A stretch of DNA of 64,000 nt from Pholis gunnellus (taxonomy: Eukaryota; Chordata; Actinopteri; Perciformes; Pholidae): NCBI GenBank assembly GCA_910591455.2, contig OU342826.1, forward strand, positions 4,550,381 to 4,614,380. Direction: 5' to 3'. The stretch's first letter is position 1, and every line of letters starts with the position of its first letter. The translations under genes were made by a program, and so were the position numbers. Below are positions 1-8,962 of this stretch, one piece after another. The notes beneath the pieces were generated by a model. That model ran no database searches and was not told where the DNA came from. It saw only the letters and a program-made list of their open reading frames with translations.

Positions 1-385
1 CGAGCTCTAAGAGACAGACACCTCGGGAGAGAAGTGAGTATTCATATAATATAGTGTTTTTTATGGCTCTGGCTATTTTTCATCTATATTCTGTAGCATG
101 GGGGGGGAAATCCTGCAACATGCACTTAGATCAGATGAAACCCCAGGCACCCAAAAAGAACGATGTTGGACATTAAACACGGCTGAATGAGTTTCATTTC
201 CTTTGACACGCAACAAGTCCTGAAGCAGACCTGGGTTAAATGGCGTTTTCATGGTTTTTCTGAAAACCCCGAATGTGGGATTTTCTTTTTCTTTTCAATG
301 TACACCTCCATCTCTGGTACTCCCCGGAGAATAAAACAAGCATTAAGAACTGATTCCTGACATTATTTTCATCACAACTCAAGGC

Positions 386-391
386 TTTATT
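386..391 (-). terminator. Polyadenylation signal of the shootin gene
   Basis: On the minus strand this reads AATAAA, about 190 nt after the stop codon. It is the first canonical signal downstream, so the 3' UTR probably ends near position 365. Positions 1-360 hold nothing I recognise. Confidence 0.6.
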
Positions 392-579
392 TGAACTTTT
401 CAATAGAGGCCAAGATCAACTGACATTTCATTGTGAATGATAACAAAAGCAATGCATTCATGTATTAATTCAAAACATCCGCGAGGATATAATTGGTTCC
501 TCTGAGGTTAAAATAAAAAAAAGGCCTTCGGGAAATCACATACAAATAAAAAAAGGAGGAATGAGTTCTCAGAAAGCTC

Positions 580-753
580 TCAGTCTTCCTGGGTGATGAT
601 CAGTGCTGACGCTCTGATGCGAGAGTCTCTCTTCTCTCTGTTCTGTTTCAGCCTCCGGAGCACAGGGGCACTGCCGCTCCCGCCCGCCCAGGGAGCGTCT
701 CCTGCTGCTGGGACACACTGTGGACCCGGCTGGGCGTCTGACCAAGAGATTAC
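580..753 (-). CDS. Shootin coding exon 15 and stop
   Basis: 58 codons ending in TGA at 582-580. Reading in phase 0 from the acceptor ACTTCAG gives APVLRRLKQNREKRDSRIR and then an ASALIITQED terminus. This charged, ordered-looking tail is the best of three frames. Its family match is from impression, not alignment. Confidence 0.7.
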   Translation of the reverse strand, partial: VISWSDAQPGPQCVPAAGDAPWAGGSGSAPVLRRLKQNREKRDSRIRASALIITQED

Positions 754-3700
754 CTGAAGTTAGTATCGCATCCAGACACTTTGTTCTGATTATAAATACT
801 TCAGAGGCAAAAATACTCTTTGCGTGCAGTTCAAACGTTGAGCCTGGAAGTGATCTGATGGTTAATTTGAACTCTTTATCTTTCCTTTAAAATACTTTAC
901 AGCGTATTTGCAAAGAAAATACTGATGCAATTTAAAAATAAAGAATGAAATAATTAGAGGAATTGTAAAACAATGAAAGTAAAAGACAGGCGATGGTCTT
1001 TCCTTGTTAAAGGAACACTCCAACATTTTGGAGCATTCTCTTGCTTGCTGTTAAACCGTCTGTTTTGCATTATATTTGTCCCTTTGAGAGTCAAAAGATG
1101 CTGTCAAAAGACCACGAACTGTCGTTTTTTAGATCTGGATTGCTAACCTGATTAAAAGCTTTATTATTGAGAAACATTTCGCTGCGTTGCTTCTTCTCAA
1201 ACACAGTCGAAAGGGGAATCATTTCGGCCCTTAGTTTCCTAGAGCAGCTATCTGTGATGTACAGCAGACCTCTCACATGGACACACGAGAAACTAGGCAA
1301 TAACAAGAACCTAAACAGAAATAAAGGACAAAGAGACGCCACACACGGTAGCATCAGTGTGAGCGTAGAGGAGTGGCAGCGTACCCCGTGTTTGGACCTG
1401 GTTCTCCCCCATCGCTCTCCTCCTCCTCTGGAGCACCTGCAGGAGCTCCGCTTCCCCAACGTTTCGGCCAAGTCCTCGTCTGGACGGCGCTCTGCGGAGC
1501 TGCTGACGTTTCATGTTGTCCTGGCGTGTAGGAAAGGTCAAAGATGCGTTTTTTAAAACGCAGTGGCTTGAGTTACCATTTGTCACTCAAGTGTTTTGCT
1601 TTCAGTTGGTGTACTTTACCAGCATTCCTTTCAACTCCACGATAGCGGATTTTCTGTTTTCACTCCTCTGATCCTGAAAGAAGATTTGGGAATAATTTGG
1701 AGCTGCTATATAATAAAAAACAAAGAAGGAGCAAATGTGAATGAGAACTGACCTTCCATGAGCTGTCATCCTCCTGTGAGCAGAGAAGTCGTTAGTTATC
1801 AGAGTTTATCATTTATTTCTTTGTTTTCTTTGTTCCTATACAAGTTCCTCTGTTCATTTAAAAGCCCTCAAAAATGCAAACACACATTACAATCAACAGG
1901 GAATGTAAACAAAGTCTTTGTGAGTACAATTTGTCCACCTGTATTCTCTTCATGGGCCTCAGGACGATGCCTCTCTTTATTCTCTCCATCATTTCATCCA
2001 CCGCTTTCGTCTTTATGTCCAACATCGGTGCTGCTTAGAGATGGAAAACATGTTTAAACCTGTTTTAAACCTTTAGGACTGAGAGCTCATTGTTGTGGAG
2101 TACGTACTGCATCTAATTTGTGTTAAAATGAAGTAAAAGTAAAGTACTGGGTTTTCAGAAACCAGGAAAAATCACAAAGAATCCAGGACAAATGAAAACA
2201 TTCAGGATAAATCTTATAAAATGTTTTATGGAAGAGTGACTCACTGTTTTGATCAGCTTTAGTGGCTCTTTCTTTTCTCCTGCTTCTCAGGAAATCAAGT
2301 GAACTTGGCACAGAGAGATAGAGGGGGGGGGGGGGGGGGGGGGGGTCACATTGTCATACATGGTGAAATGGTGTTTTACAATTCATAAATATTAAAAGGC
2401 CTCAGTCATTAGGGTGTAAAAAGCCTCTGATACAGTATTCAAACTGGCTTTAATTAAACATACTTGGTGACAGCAGTGGGTGGTGGAGGAAGAGGGGGAG
2501 GAGGAGGAGGAGGAGGAGGAGGAGGAGCAGGGGCAGGAGCGGCTTTCTCCTCCGGTTCTTCCGGCCTGCTCAGTGTTTCTTGAAGCTGTTTCACTAAAAA
2601 AGGAAGATCGTCAGTTTCATAAGCCAAGAGAGCATTCGCCCGCTAAATACAAAGCGATATTGACCCGTTTTTACACGAAACAAGCGGCTCATTCAAGGAG
2701 AAAGACTCCGAGCTCATTGAGGCAGAGATGGTTTATTTTAGGAAGCATCTGAGTACACAGCTTGTAGTGTCTGTGACGTCATTCATGTAAAGGATGTTTT
2801 GAAGCATAGAGAGGAGTCAGGAAATCCACATCTGTGCGGCGAGATGGAGCTGAGGTGGGTTAGGCCACCGCGTCTTAATCATGCCTCCAATTAAGCTTCA
2901 ATATCTTCTCTTGAACAGCAACGTTAGAGGAAGCGGCTTCCATTGAGCACGTTTGCTATGAAATGTTTCCCCCCTCGCTATACCTTCCTCCTGGAGCTGC
3001 ACGACGCAGCCGTTAGCGCCACACAGCTGCGTCTCCAAGGCCTTCTTCTCCTCCTCGCTCCTCTCCAGCTGTTCCCTCAGGTTCTGCAGCTCAGAGAGGA
3101 CGGCGCTCTGGTCCACGGCGCTCTGACTCCGTCTTACCTGAAAGACAGGGATGAAAGAGATAAACATAAATGGACCCTTTCGCTCTGGCGTTCATCTACG
3201 CCATCCACACACACACCTGGTCCTGGTAACAGCACTGTATATCACACAGGGCTGTGCTGATGTTGGAGATCTGCTCCAGCGCCTGCTGCAGCCGCAGGCC
3301 GGTGTCCGAGGTCTCGCTCTCGCCGCGGGCCACAAACATCTGACGAGACAAAAAAACGAATTCACCTTCTGACATCATGAGCACATAGAAATCCAAAGAT
3401 GGCAATGAGCCACAATCAGAGGGGGGGAAACAAAGTGAGATCTGAATAGCTGGTTGTTCATTTTCTCCCCCAGGAGGTTGTCACAAACCGGTGTGTCACT
3501 GAGCAATGCCTTCCTCATCAGCTGCATGGAAGAATAGAAACAAAGCGCACGGGGTGATTTAACTGTGAAAACAATGCAAAACTCAAAAATGTCAAGCTTT
3601 GCCTTGATTCACTGAGAAAATCTGATTCTTTCCTGTACGGTGTGACAAATAAATACACCAGCTGTAGTTCATTTAGAGCGAATAAATGACCAGAGTGATG

Positions 3701-5245
3701 TAAACAAACATTTTGCTCGTCTGGATGAGCTCATGTGATGTTTGGAATGTAAACATGTGGGTATTGATCAGTTAGGTTGGATTAGATGGCGTTATTAATC
3801 CACAAAGGCATGCACATCCAGTCACAGCAGAGCACATGTGAAAGACACACACTGCCGCAACGCAACACAAACACACAATTCAAAACGTATTCGTAGAGGA
3901 CATTAAAGCAGCTCAGGAGCTTGATAGCCACTGAATAAATAAAGGTATTAAATACCAGCGGTCCAGTAATAAATAGAAGGCCGACAATAAGCGATGTGCG
4001 TGGAAATTGGACCAATAAAAGAGGTTTCATTTTTTTAATTATTATTTTGTTGCCAGAAACTGGCACATTGTGAATATATTGGCTCCCGAAAAAAATATCA
4101 GAATGAGCCCTGAAAGCCTCTCATGTGTAATTTGTGTGTGTAATTGTAAAGTGTGTCATTTGGAGAAACAATACAGAAGGAGGGAAAGGATCTCAATGTG
4201 TTGATATTGGATTCACTGTTGAATGGACACTTTATGAGAGCAGGTCCGTGATCAGAGAACAGGAAGTGTGTGTGTGGGGGGGGGGGATCAGTTTTAATTT
4301 CTGTGTTTTTTTTGTTTAAGGACGGACTGAAGCAGCGAGGTTTAGTGAGCTCTGTTTCAGCACACGGCAGCACGAGGCGCCGCAAAGCACACCGCTCTAA
4401 TCTCGGGTCTCCCCTTCAGCAGAGAGCAATTTTCACACAGCAATTAGCACAATTATTTCATACACACAAACACACAGCTACAACCAGACACACGGCTACA
4501 CAAACAGACAAAGACGCAGACACAAAACACCCCCCCCCTCCAAATTGTTTCCTGTTTTGAGGCCCTGCGTCATTATACCACCATGCATCACAGAGGAGAG
4601 GTGAATGGTTGGTGTTTTCAAAACACATGAAAACAGACAAATAGTAGTGCATACAAGAGGCATTCAGCACAGGGGGGGTCTTTTAACATGAATTGAGAAA
4701 AAGGGGGGGGGGGGGGGGGGGGGGGATTGTGTGAACAGTTGGGGGTCCTTTTCACAGGTAAGGACCCCTGCGAGGCGGCCCATTGTGAGGCTGTCCGGTA
4801 AATGGAGGACGCCGCGCACAAAGGCGACAATTGCTATATGCTCGGCAAAATATAAAGGTGTCAGGCAAAGACAGGTTGTGCTTAAAGACCACTATTCTCC
4901 TTCAGTGGCAGTGATGACCACTAATTACGGGGAAGGGAGGGGCTAAATGGGAAGGGAAGGGAACAGAGAGACGGTTTTTGAAAGAAAAGGCCTTCATTAT
5001 AGGCGCAGCTGGGGCAGCAAAAAACGGTGCTGTGTGTGTGTGTGTTTGTGTGTGTGTTTGGGTATTTGGATTTTAAGTGAATCTGTGTTTTTACAGCTTG
5101 TATACGAGTGTGTGTCCGCTTTTGTCTTGTGTGTGTGAACGCTTTGCCCCACACAGAGAGCCTGGATGTGACCAAAGTGTCATCGGTGTGAAAAACAGAG
5201 AATGGAGACCCCTTTCTCCTGTCCCGCCACATCATATGACAGCAG

Positions 5246-5280
<35 letters not shown>

Positions 5281-5443
5281 TCCCTTCCACCCCCTGTCCG
5301 AATATCCCTCTGTTCACCGTAGCCGCCCAAAGGTCAACGCTCTAACACTCATGTTCCCTTCCTGTGGCACGACCTGTCACCCTCAGTGTCTATAGGTGTG
5401 AATGTATGACAAAATGTTTGGTGCATTGCAGAAAACACACACA

Positions 5444-5483
<40 letters not shown>

Positions 5484-5601
5484 AATGCCACGCGCTCACA
5501 CCTGGTGGGCGAAGACTTCAGCGTGCTGCCGGAGGCCCTGCTCCAGCTCCAGCTTCTGAGACATTTCTGTGAACTCCTCTGTGACAAGCTGGGAGACTGT
5601 G

Positions 5602-5653
<52 letters not shown>

Positions 5654-6278
5654 TAACAGGTATTTTCAATGGCATTCATGATGTTTTTGATTAAAAAATG
5701 AAAATGAAATGCACTGAAATGCTTAATTTCTTAATAAATTAGTCAATCTGAAGAAAAATGAATCAAATATGACACCCAATGAATCACGTTATGTCACTTA
5801 TGAAGCAAAAAAAATGCCATTTATTTGCTCATTCAAGTCTTTCAATTATGAGGCTGCTTTTTTCTGCAAAGTAACATTCCAGACACAAGCGTTGTTTTGG
5901 GGTGGCAGCAGAAATCTCAGAGACAGATATCTCAAAACCTGCAGCAGATAGAACCAAATCTAATTACGTTGAAAGGATCCTTTTGGACTGCAGGCGGGAC
6001 AAATCAGAAAAATGGGGATAAAGAAAAGGCCATTTTTCACCATTTCTGACATTTTAAAATAAATAATGATTTACTTGTTGCTATTTGGAAAAAGAATATT
6101 GCTAGATTAATGGTGAAAATATGTATTAGCTGCAGTCCAAATGTAACGAGGACTCACCGCGTTTGATTTTATTCACGGTCTTGTTCTGTTTGCTCATTTT
6201 CCTCAGGAGGGCCTCTTTCTCCTCGACCTCCAGAGCAAGCTGAGACAAAAAGTGATAAGACTCCAGGTACACACACAA

Positions 6279-6311
<33 letters not shown>

Positions 6312-6428
6312 TACACACACTGATGTACCTGCTCTCTTAGATGGACCTGCTCTCTGGTCAGATCCTCCACTTGTTGCTGCAGCTGCAGCTTCTCAGCCAA
6401 CAGACCGTCCACTGACGCCTGCAGCTCT

Positions 6429-6486
<58 letters not shown>

Positions 6487-8962
6487 CACACACCAAACAC
6501 TGAATTCCGCTCGCCCGTGATACTAATCTGATTATGCATTACCGAGAAATACTTAAAGAAAAACATATTTTATATATTCTTTAGTTTTTTCCTGTTGAGG
6601 ATTGTACAGAAAACACTGCGTGACCAAACCCTTAAGTAAAAGTAACACCAAAGCTTGCCAACATTAAGTGATTTGATCATAAATACATTAATTAATTAGC
6701 TTAGTTCTTCATCTAATTGGCTGAGCTGAGAAATGTTGTTTTTTTTATTATTGCTTCATTATTGGTAATATTTGGCTATTTGGTTTGCAATGCAGACACA
6801 AAAATAAGCCAGTTATCCCAGTTTGACTTCTAGTTTCGAATTCTGTCTAACCTGCAATCTGAGCTTGATTCTCCATCAGCAGCGTGTCTTCGCCGTAGTG
6901 GTCTACCTCATCACAGTTAACCGCAGAGTCCGCCTCGGGCTCAAAGGTCACGGCAGCCAAGTTTTCAGGCAGCTCGGGGATGAGCGGCATCGCCATCTGG
7001 CTCGTCCGCTTCAGCACTTTGTTCTCTTTGCTCACCTAGTCAACAGAGGAGATGACGGTGAGTTCTGGAGGTTTGTGTCATGTGTATTTTTAAACTGCTG
7101 GTATGAAAAAGAAGAAGTACAGAACAAATTATAGAAAAGAAAAGCAAAGGAATGAAAAGGAAACATCAAGGAAAGGAAAGGAGAGAAAAGGACCGAGAGT
7201 AAAAAGACATACTTTGACAGCCAGCGCCTCAGCACTCTCCCTGCAGGAGCGCTCAATCTGGAACTGCATCTCCAGTACATTTATCTCTTTCAGGAGCTGA
7301 TTGGAGGCTGGAAATAAAAGGAGACGAGTTGTTACGGAGCAAGGAGACGTCTGACTTAAATTGCACAGAATCAACCAGACACCTTTTTTTTTTTTTTATG
7401 TCATACTGCCTACAGATGTGAATTAGAGTGTGATGTATACTGGGATGCTGAATGTGGACAAGAAGGTAAAATAAAGAAATACATGATTCTCACCTTCCTC
7501 TAGTTCAGACAGTCTCTGGTTGGCTTCATCCCTCTGAATTTCCAGGATCTCACACTTACAATAAAACGTCAACAAACAAACAAACAAAACAGGGGAAAGA
7601 GATGACAACAAATGGATGTATTTCATTTTATTCACATTTATTTCATCATAAAACAGTTGAAGCACCAAAACTGCATTCGTCCTGTAATCAAGTTTGTTTT
7701 AGAGCTTTCTTAATTCTGCAATTTATTTTTGTATAAATAATATGTTTACTCCAATTAAACCTGCAAGATTGTTATAACCAAAGGAAGCCTGTCCGTATGT
7801 GTGACATGAGAAATATTTCTGCACGGTAACAGCAGGATATTCAGCTTTTCCTCCCATGTTTATTGTCTCTATTGCACCTTAGACAGCAGCTTTAATTAAC
7901 CTCATCATTTACTACCTGAATGTCTCCCTCATCTTCGGAAGATAAACCCCTCTCTCCGTCAGACTCTGTGGGGAAAAGAAGATCTCATCAAAAGGGCCGG
8001 TGGCATCAGAGAAAGAAAAGACGCTCAGCTGAGAGGCGTAAAAATCAAAGATCCTCACATCCTGTCTGCAAGAGGAACTACAGAGGCCGCCTGAGGAGGA
8101 GCAATACAGGAAGTGAAATCACAGAAGGATCATGAAAACCCACACTCACAAGTTTACACTATCCACTGTTTCTGTGCGGATTAAACAAATTAGATATAAA
8201 CGTTTCATTTGTGAGCTTTAGAGGTGCTAGAGCCAGGCTAGCTGTTTACCCCTGTTTCCAGTCTTTGTGCTAAGCTAAGCTAACCCGGCTGATGTTGCTC
8301 TCTGAGAGAAAGTAAATGTCAAACTATTGCTGAAGTATGAAACCAGAGCTCTACACCTGAAGTGTGAAAACTACATGTTGTGGTTGTGGTGGGGTTACGT
8401 GTGGGACTACTTCTTGGAAGTCACTCCGCCTGCACAGGAAAGTGTCCTGCACATATACACTAGTCTTTATGTTAAGCTAAGCTAACCGGCTGCTGCTGTA
8501 GCTGTACCTTTAATAGACGTTTCCTGGGAGTGGTATTGATATTCTCATCTAACTCTCGTCAGGAAACTATAACTTTGGCTGTAATTTTATTCAAGCATTG
8601 TCAAATGTCACCAATCAAAGAATCTGTTGAAATAATCCAAAAAGATGACTGAAAGAACATCCAAAAAATATAAAACCAGCTTTTATTGAATGAACAGCTG
8701 CACAAGATGGAAGCATTGTATTGTCCATGAATGGTAATTTTGAACTTTTTCATACACCGAACTGCCAACATTTAATAAATAAAACCCCTTAATAATCTTA
8801 CTCCACAAGTCCACGATAAATAACATGACTTAATACGACACCGTGAATTCTTATTGAAACCGTAAAGCTCATCATGTGACTGAAATAATACCTCAGCACC
8901 AGTTCACATCCACATCATCAAGTCTTACCTGCTGCTGCTGCGTCCTCACCTTGTGCCCACAT
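580..8962 (-). CDS. Shootin-family protein (SHTN1 paralogue), 15 coding exons
   Basis: Shootin1 is a cytoplasmic clutch protein that couples F-actin retrograde flow to L1-CAM through cortactin in growth cones; that role is known for the family and inferred here. Joined minus-strand exons: 8962-8929, 7965-7916, 7554-7494, 7307-7213, 7035-6852, 6426-6329, 6239-6158, 5596-5502, 3339-3217, 3137-2984, 2593-2464, 2303-2245, 2033-1939, 1520-1398, 753-580. They sum to 1557 nt (518 residues plus stop) and all phases agree. Residues 50-92 match human SHTN1 strongly (ERSCRESAEALAVK, SKENKVLKR). Coiled-coil segments fill roughly 30-330. A proline run lies at 349-364, and a SHTN-type block with KAVDEMMERIKRG lies at about 398-410. 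Human isoforms are 456 or 631 residues. Zebrafish has more than one shootin gene, so I do not assign a number. Exons 3-13 are very secure; exons 1, 14 and 15 are less so. Confidence 0.93.
1398..1520 (-). CDS. Shootin coding exon 14
   Basis: 123 nt encoding residues 421-461. The piece ELLQVLQRRRRAMGENQ resembles human ELERILRRRKVTAEADS. The acceptor is CGCCAG. The donor CAG|GTCCAA is weak; a GTACGC site at 1384-1383 would extend the exon by 13 nt in another phase and give a less convincing end. Confidence 0.75.
1939..2033 (-). CDS. Shootin coding exon 13 (WH2-like block)
   Basis: 95 nt encoding residues 390-420, including KAVDEMMERIKRGIVLRP. It matches human KRQAVEEMMDRIKKGVHLRP, the most conserved C-terminal block. 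The acceptor is a NAGNAG pair (AAGCAG), so one Ala can be included or skipped. The donor is CAG|GTGGAC. Confidence 0.93.
2245..2303 (-). CDS. Shootin coding exon 12
   Basis: 59 nt encoding Asn-Ser-Leu then a basic stretch (DFLRSRRKERATKADQN). It aligns with human NPIRSLMSMIRKRSHPSGSGAKKE. Phase matches both neighbours. The donor is ACA|GTGAGT. A 23-nt C homopolymer (G on plus) lies 19 nt upstream of the exon, in the pyrimidine-tract region of the acceptor. Confidence 0.87.
2323..2345 (+). repeat. G homopolymer (23 nt) at a shootin splice acceptor
   Basis: On the coding strand it is a C23 run, 19 nt upstream of shootin exon 12, where the pyrimidine tract should be. Confidence 0.93.
2464..2593 (-). 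CDS. Shootin coding exon 11 (polyproline)
   Basis: 130 nt encoding about 22 residues (KQLQETLSRPEEPEEK...), then 11 Pro, Leu and 4 Pro (residues 349-364), matching the human proline run before NPIRSL. Phase picks the acceptor TTTTTTAG at 2595-2594. The donor is CAA|GTATGT. Much of the proline stretch is a pure CTC/GAG trinucleotide repeat (2498-2527 on plus). Confidence 0.9.
2984..3137 (-). CDS. Shootin coding exon 10
   Basis: 154 nt encoding residues 275-325, the last coiled coil (SELQNLREQLERSEEEKKAL). It corresponds to the final human coiled coil before the proline run. The acceptor is CTTTCAG and the donor AAG|GTATAG. Confidence 0.93.
3217..3339 (-). CDS. Shootin coding exon 9
   Basis: 123 nt encoding residues 234-274. 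It starts MFVARGESETSD where human has MFIEQNKLKRQS, so the human Ser-249 Pak1 context is not kept. The rest (LQQALEQISNISTAL) matches the human LLKALDENAKLTQQL region. The acceptor is TCGTCAG and the donor CAG|GTGTGT. Confidence 0.92.
4703..4725 (+). repeat. G homopolymer (23 nt)
   Basis: Uninterrupted G run in shootin intron 8. Confidence 0.93.
4740..4960. promoter_or_regulatory. Candidate conserved element inside shootin intron 8
   Basis: A repeat-free, balanced-composition block of about 220 nt with TAATTAGTGG on the minus strand (4918-4927) and other compact motifs such as ACAAAGG. Its texture resembles vertebrate conserved non-coding elements. Conservation itself could not be tested. 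Confidence 0.35.
5248..5279. repeat. (TG)16 microsatellite
   Basis: A pure TG run in shootin intron 8. Confidence 0.95.
5434..5480. repeat. (CA)n downstream of shootin exon 8
   Basis: Begins about 20 nt inside the intron after the exon 8 donor, in transcript sense a TG run. Confidence 0.95.
5502..5596 (-). CDS. Shootin coding exon 8
   Basis: 95 nt encoding residues 203-233 (VTEEFTEMSQKLELEQGLR...AEVFAHQ). It aligns with human AVEEYEEMQVNLELEKDLRKKAESFAQ. The exon lies between two CA/TG microsatellites about 6-20 nt from its splice sites. The donor is CAG|GTGTGA. Confidence 0.95.
5603..5649. repeat. (CA)n upstream of shootin exon 8
   Basis: A TG run in transcript sense, ending 6 nt before the exon 8 start. 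Confidence 0.95.
6158..6239 (-). CDS. Shootin coding exon 7
   Basis: 82 nt encoding residues 175-201, a basic coiled coil ending KTVNKIKR. It aligns with the human segment just before CNRVSMLAVEEYEEM. The acceptor is TTTTTGTCTCAG and the donor GCG|GTGAGT. Confidence 0.93.
6269..6320. repeat. Imperfect (CA)n between shootin exons 6 and 7
   Basis: An interrupted CA/CG run filling most of the 89-nt intron 6. Confidence 0.9.
6329..6426 (-). CDS. Shootin coding exon 6
   Basis: 98 nt encoding a Gln/Leu/Glu-rich coiled coil (residues 143-174). The acceptor TCAG comes directly after about 52 nt of pure TG repeat on the coding strand, with no normal pyrimidine tract. The donor is CAG|GTACAT. Confidence 0.92.
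6430..6481. repeat. (CA)26 abutting the shootin exon 6 acceptor
   Basis: In transcript sense a pure TG run that ends at the CAG of the acceptor. Confidence 0.97.
6852..7035 (-). CDS. Shootin coding exon 5
   Basis: 184 nt encoding residues 81-141. It begins VSKENKVLKRTS; this Ser-92 corresponds to Ser-101 of human SHTN1, a Pak1 site. An acidic linker follows (EPEADSAVNCDEVDHYGED), as in human, then the next coiled coil starts. The acceptor is GACTAG and the donor CAG|GTTAGA. Confidence 0.95.
7213..7307 (-). CDS. Shootin coding exon 4
   Basis: 95 nt encoding residues 50-80. It carries the family hallmark CRESAEALA within a long amphipathic helix. The acceptor is TTTCCAG and the donor AAA|GTATGT. 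Confidence 0.95.
7494..7554 (-). CDS. Shootin coding exon 3
   Basis: 61 nt encoding CEILEIQRDEANQRLSELEE plus one base. It aligns with the human segment KCDKIRQERDEAVKKLEEF. The acceptor ends TGTAAG behind a T/G-rich tract, and the donor is AAG|GTGAGA. Confidence 0.88.
7916..7965 (-). CDS. Shootin coding exon 2
   Basis: 50 nt encoding an acidic, Ser-rich stretch (SDGERGLSSEDEGDIQ). The acceptor is CCCACAG and the donor CAG|GTAGTA. In-frame stops lie upstream of the acceptor, so an earlier exon must supply the start. Its acidic character resembles the start of human SHTN1, but direct similarity is weak. Confidence 0.72.
8221..8567. repeat. Dispersed teleost repeat fragments in shootin intron 1
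   Basis: Two fragments (about 8221-8300 and 8462-8567) carry TGCTAAGCTAAGCTAACC-like cores followed by GGCTGCTG and TCTCATCTAACTCTCG. This is a short repeat I recognise as very common in percomorph genomes, probably non-autonomous. I cannot name its database family. Confidence 0.65.
8929..8962 (-). CDS. Shootin coding exon 1 (start codon)
   Basis: The ATG is at 8962-8960 with G at -3. The reading starts MWAQGEDAAAA and ends at a CAG|GTAAGA donor (GT at 8928-8927). A second donor, AAG|GTGAGG, lies 21 nt earlier (exon end 8950) in the same phase. Both join exon 2 to make a Glu codon. Choice of this exon is inferred from phase, donor quality and position; the N-terminus is poorly conserved in the family. 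Confidence 0.6.

Larger units (their letters stand above)
3340..5501 (-). other. Shootin intron 8
   Basis: A 2.2-kb intron. It holds a 23-nt G run (4703-4725), a TG repeat (5248-5279), a CA repeat next to exon 8, and a repeat-free block at about 4740-4960 described separately. No coding exon was found in it. Confidence 0.7.

Noticed and set aside
1010..1060. Fragment resembling the end of a fish repeat (AAAGGAACACTCCAACATTT)
   Set aside because: Too short and diverged for a firm call.
1383..1520. Longer form of shootin exon 14 using the GTACGC donor
   Set aside because: It changes phase and gives a final exon lacking the ordered charged tail; kept only as an alternative.
7920..8135. Plus-strand basic 71-codon open frame
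   Set aside because: It overlaps shootin exon 2 in antisense and has no family likeness; the minus strand carries the spliced exon with good sites.
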